Source of the DNA: JBOGDS01 sp050743075
GTDB taxonomy: Bacteria; Actinomycetota; Actinomycetes; Jiangellales; Jiangellaceae
Direction of reading: 5' to 3'
DNA: 24,078 bases
Assembly: GCA_050743075.1 (NCBI GenBank)
Contig: JBOGDS010000057.1
Coordinates: 1-24,078 of the forward strand
Each line of letters opens with the position of its first letter. Within the stretch, counting starts at the first letter, position 1. The position numbers and the translations under genes were made by a program. Shown here piece after piece: positions 23,986-24,078 of this stretch. The notes under the pieces were generated by a model. The model did no database searches and was not told the origin of the DNA. It worked only from the letters and a program-made list of their open reading frames with translations.

Positions 23986-24078
23986 GTGTCCGGCAACCGT
24001 CCCCGCTCCCGTCGGTCGGCAAACCGCCGGCCCGCCCAGCCGGCCGCCCGGTCGCGGGCACCGAGGCAGGGCGGAACC
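23986..24078 (+). CDS. Start of an unidentified gene, cut by the window edge
   Basis: A GTG at 23986-23988, with GAGGAG at 23976-23981 and a 4-base spacer, opens a frame that runs off the window. The 31 visible residues (beginning MSGNRPRSRRSANRRPAQ) are Arg/Pro/Ala-rich and look like a disordered, basic N-terminal leader. The family cannot be named from this. The good ribosome binding site supports a real gene. Confidence 0.5.
   Translation, partial: MSGNRPRSRRSANRRPAQPAARSRAPRQGGT

Noticed and set aside
1..24078. tRNA, rRNA, riboswitch or CRISPR elements
   Set aside because: No cloverleaf-like segment, conserved riboswitch core or regularly spaced identical repeats were seen on reading both strands.

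Overview
The window is GC-rich throughout, uses GTG and TTG starts, and carries actinobacterial signatures: a cytochrome b with the long actinobacterial C-terminal tail, an ECF41 sigma factor, actinobacterial-type dnaG and dgt, and a malate synthase/allantoin catabolism cluster. It is best read as chromosomal DNA of a soil-type actinobacterium. I cannot name the genus with confidence. Nothing indicates phage or plasmid, and I saw no tRNA, rRNA or CRISPR array.

Layout. (1) 1-2844, plus strand: a patch of decayed genes, namely a cytochrome b (qcrB-like) gene without its 5' end, an ECF41 sigma factor coupled to it but broken by two frameshifts, and a 3' remnant of an unidentified gene. A strong hairpin (2867-2895) closes the patch. 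(2) 2903-10586, minus strand: a ROK regulator, dnaG, a frameshifted AbiEi-like/DUF559 gene flanked by two related repeat arrays, a ferredoxin-reductase-type flavoprotein, dgt and a DUF218 membrane protein. (3) 10649-15532, minus: ppdK, a MazEF-type toxin-antitoxin pair, dusB and a small two-helix membrane protein. (4) 15688-22335, minus: glyS, aceB, a split DUF6986 aldolase-like gene, allB and alc, with gaps or overlaps of a few bases, which looks like one transcript. (5) 22465-24078: a GH6 cellulase that lost its secretion signal and is frameshifted, a 3' remnant of a YibE/F gene, and the start of an unidentified plus-strand gene.

How the genes work together. AllB and Alc take allantoin to ureidoglycolate and urea. 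After a further step not encoded here this gives glyoxylate, which AceB condenses with acetyl-CoA to malate. PpdK links pyruvate and phosphoenolpyruvate. DnaG and Dgt serve replication and dNTP balance, GlyS and DusB serve translation.

The most interesting signal is at 6111-7407. A winged-helix/nuclease-type gene is bracketed by two ~92-bp direct repeats. Each repeat holds three copies of a GTTC-N2-CGTGCCATGG motif in the same geometry, and one repeat lies just upstream of dnaG. Other points of interest are a 22-bp-armed inverted repeat at the DUF6986/allB junction, a CelR/CebR-like operator fused to the mature cellulase domain, and the fact that every frameshift falls in an accessory gene while about 16 kb of other coding sequence is intact.
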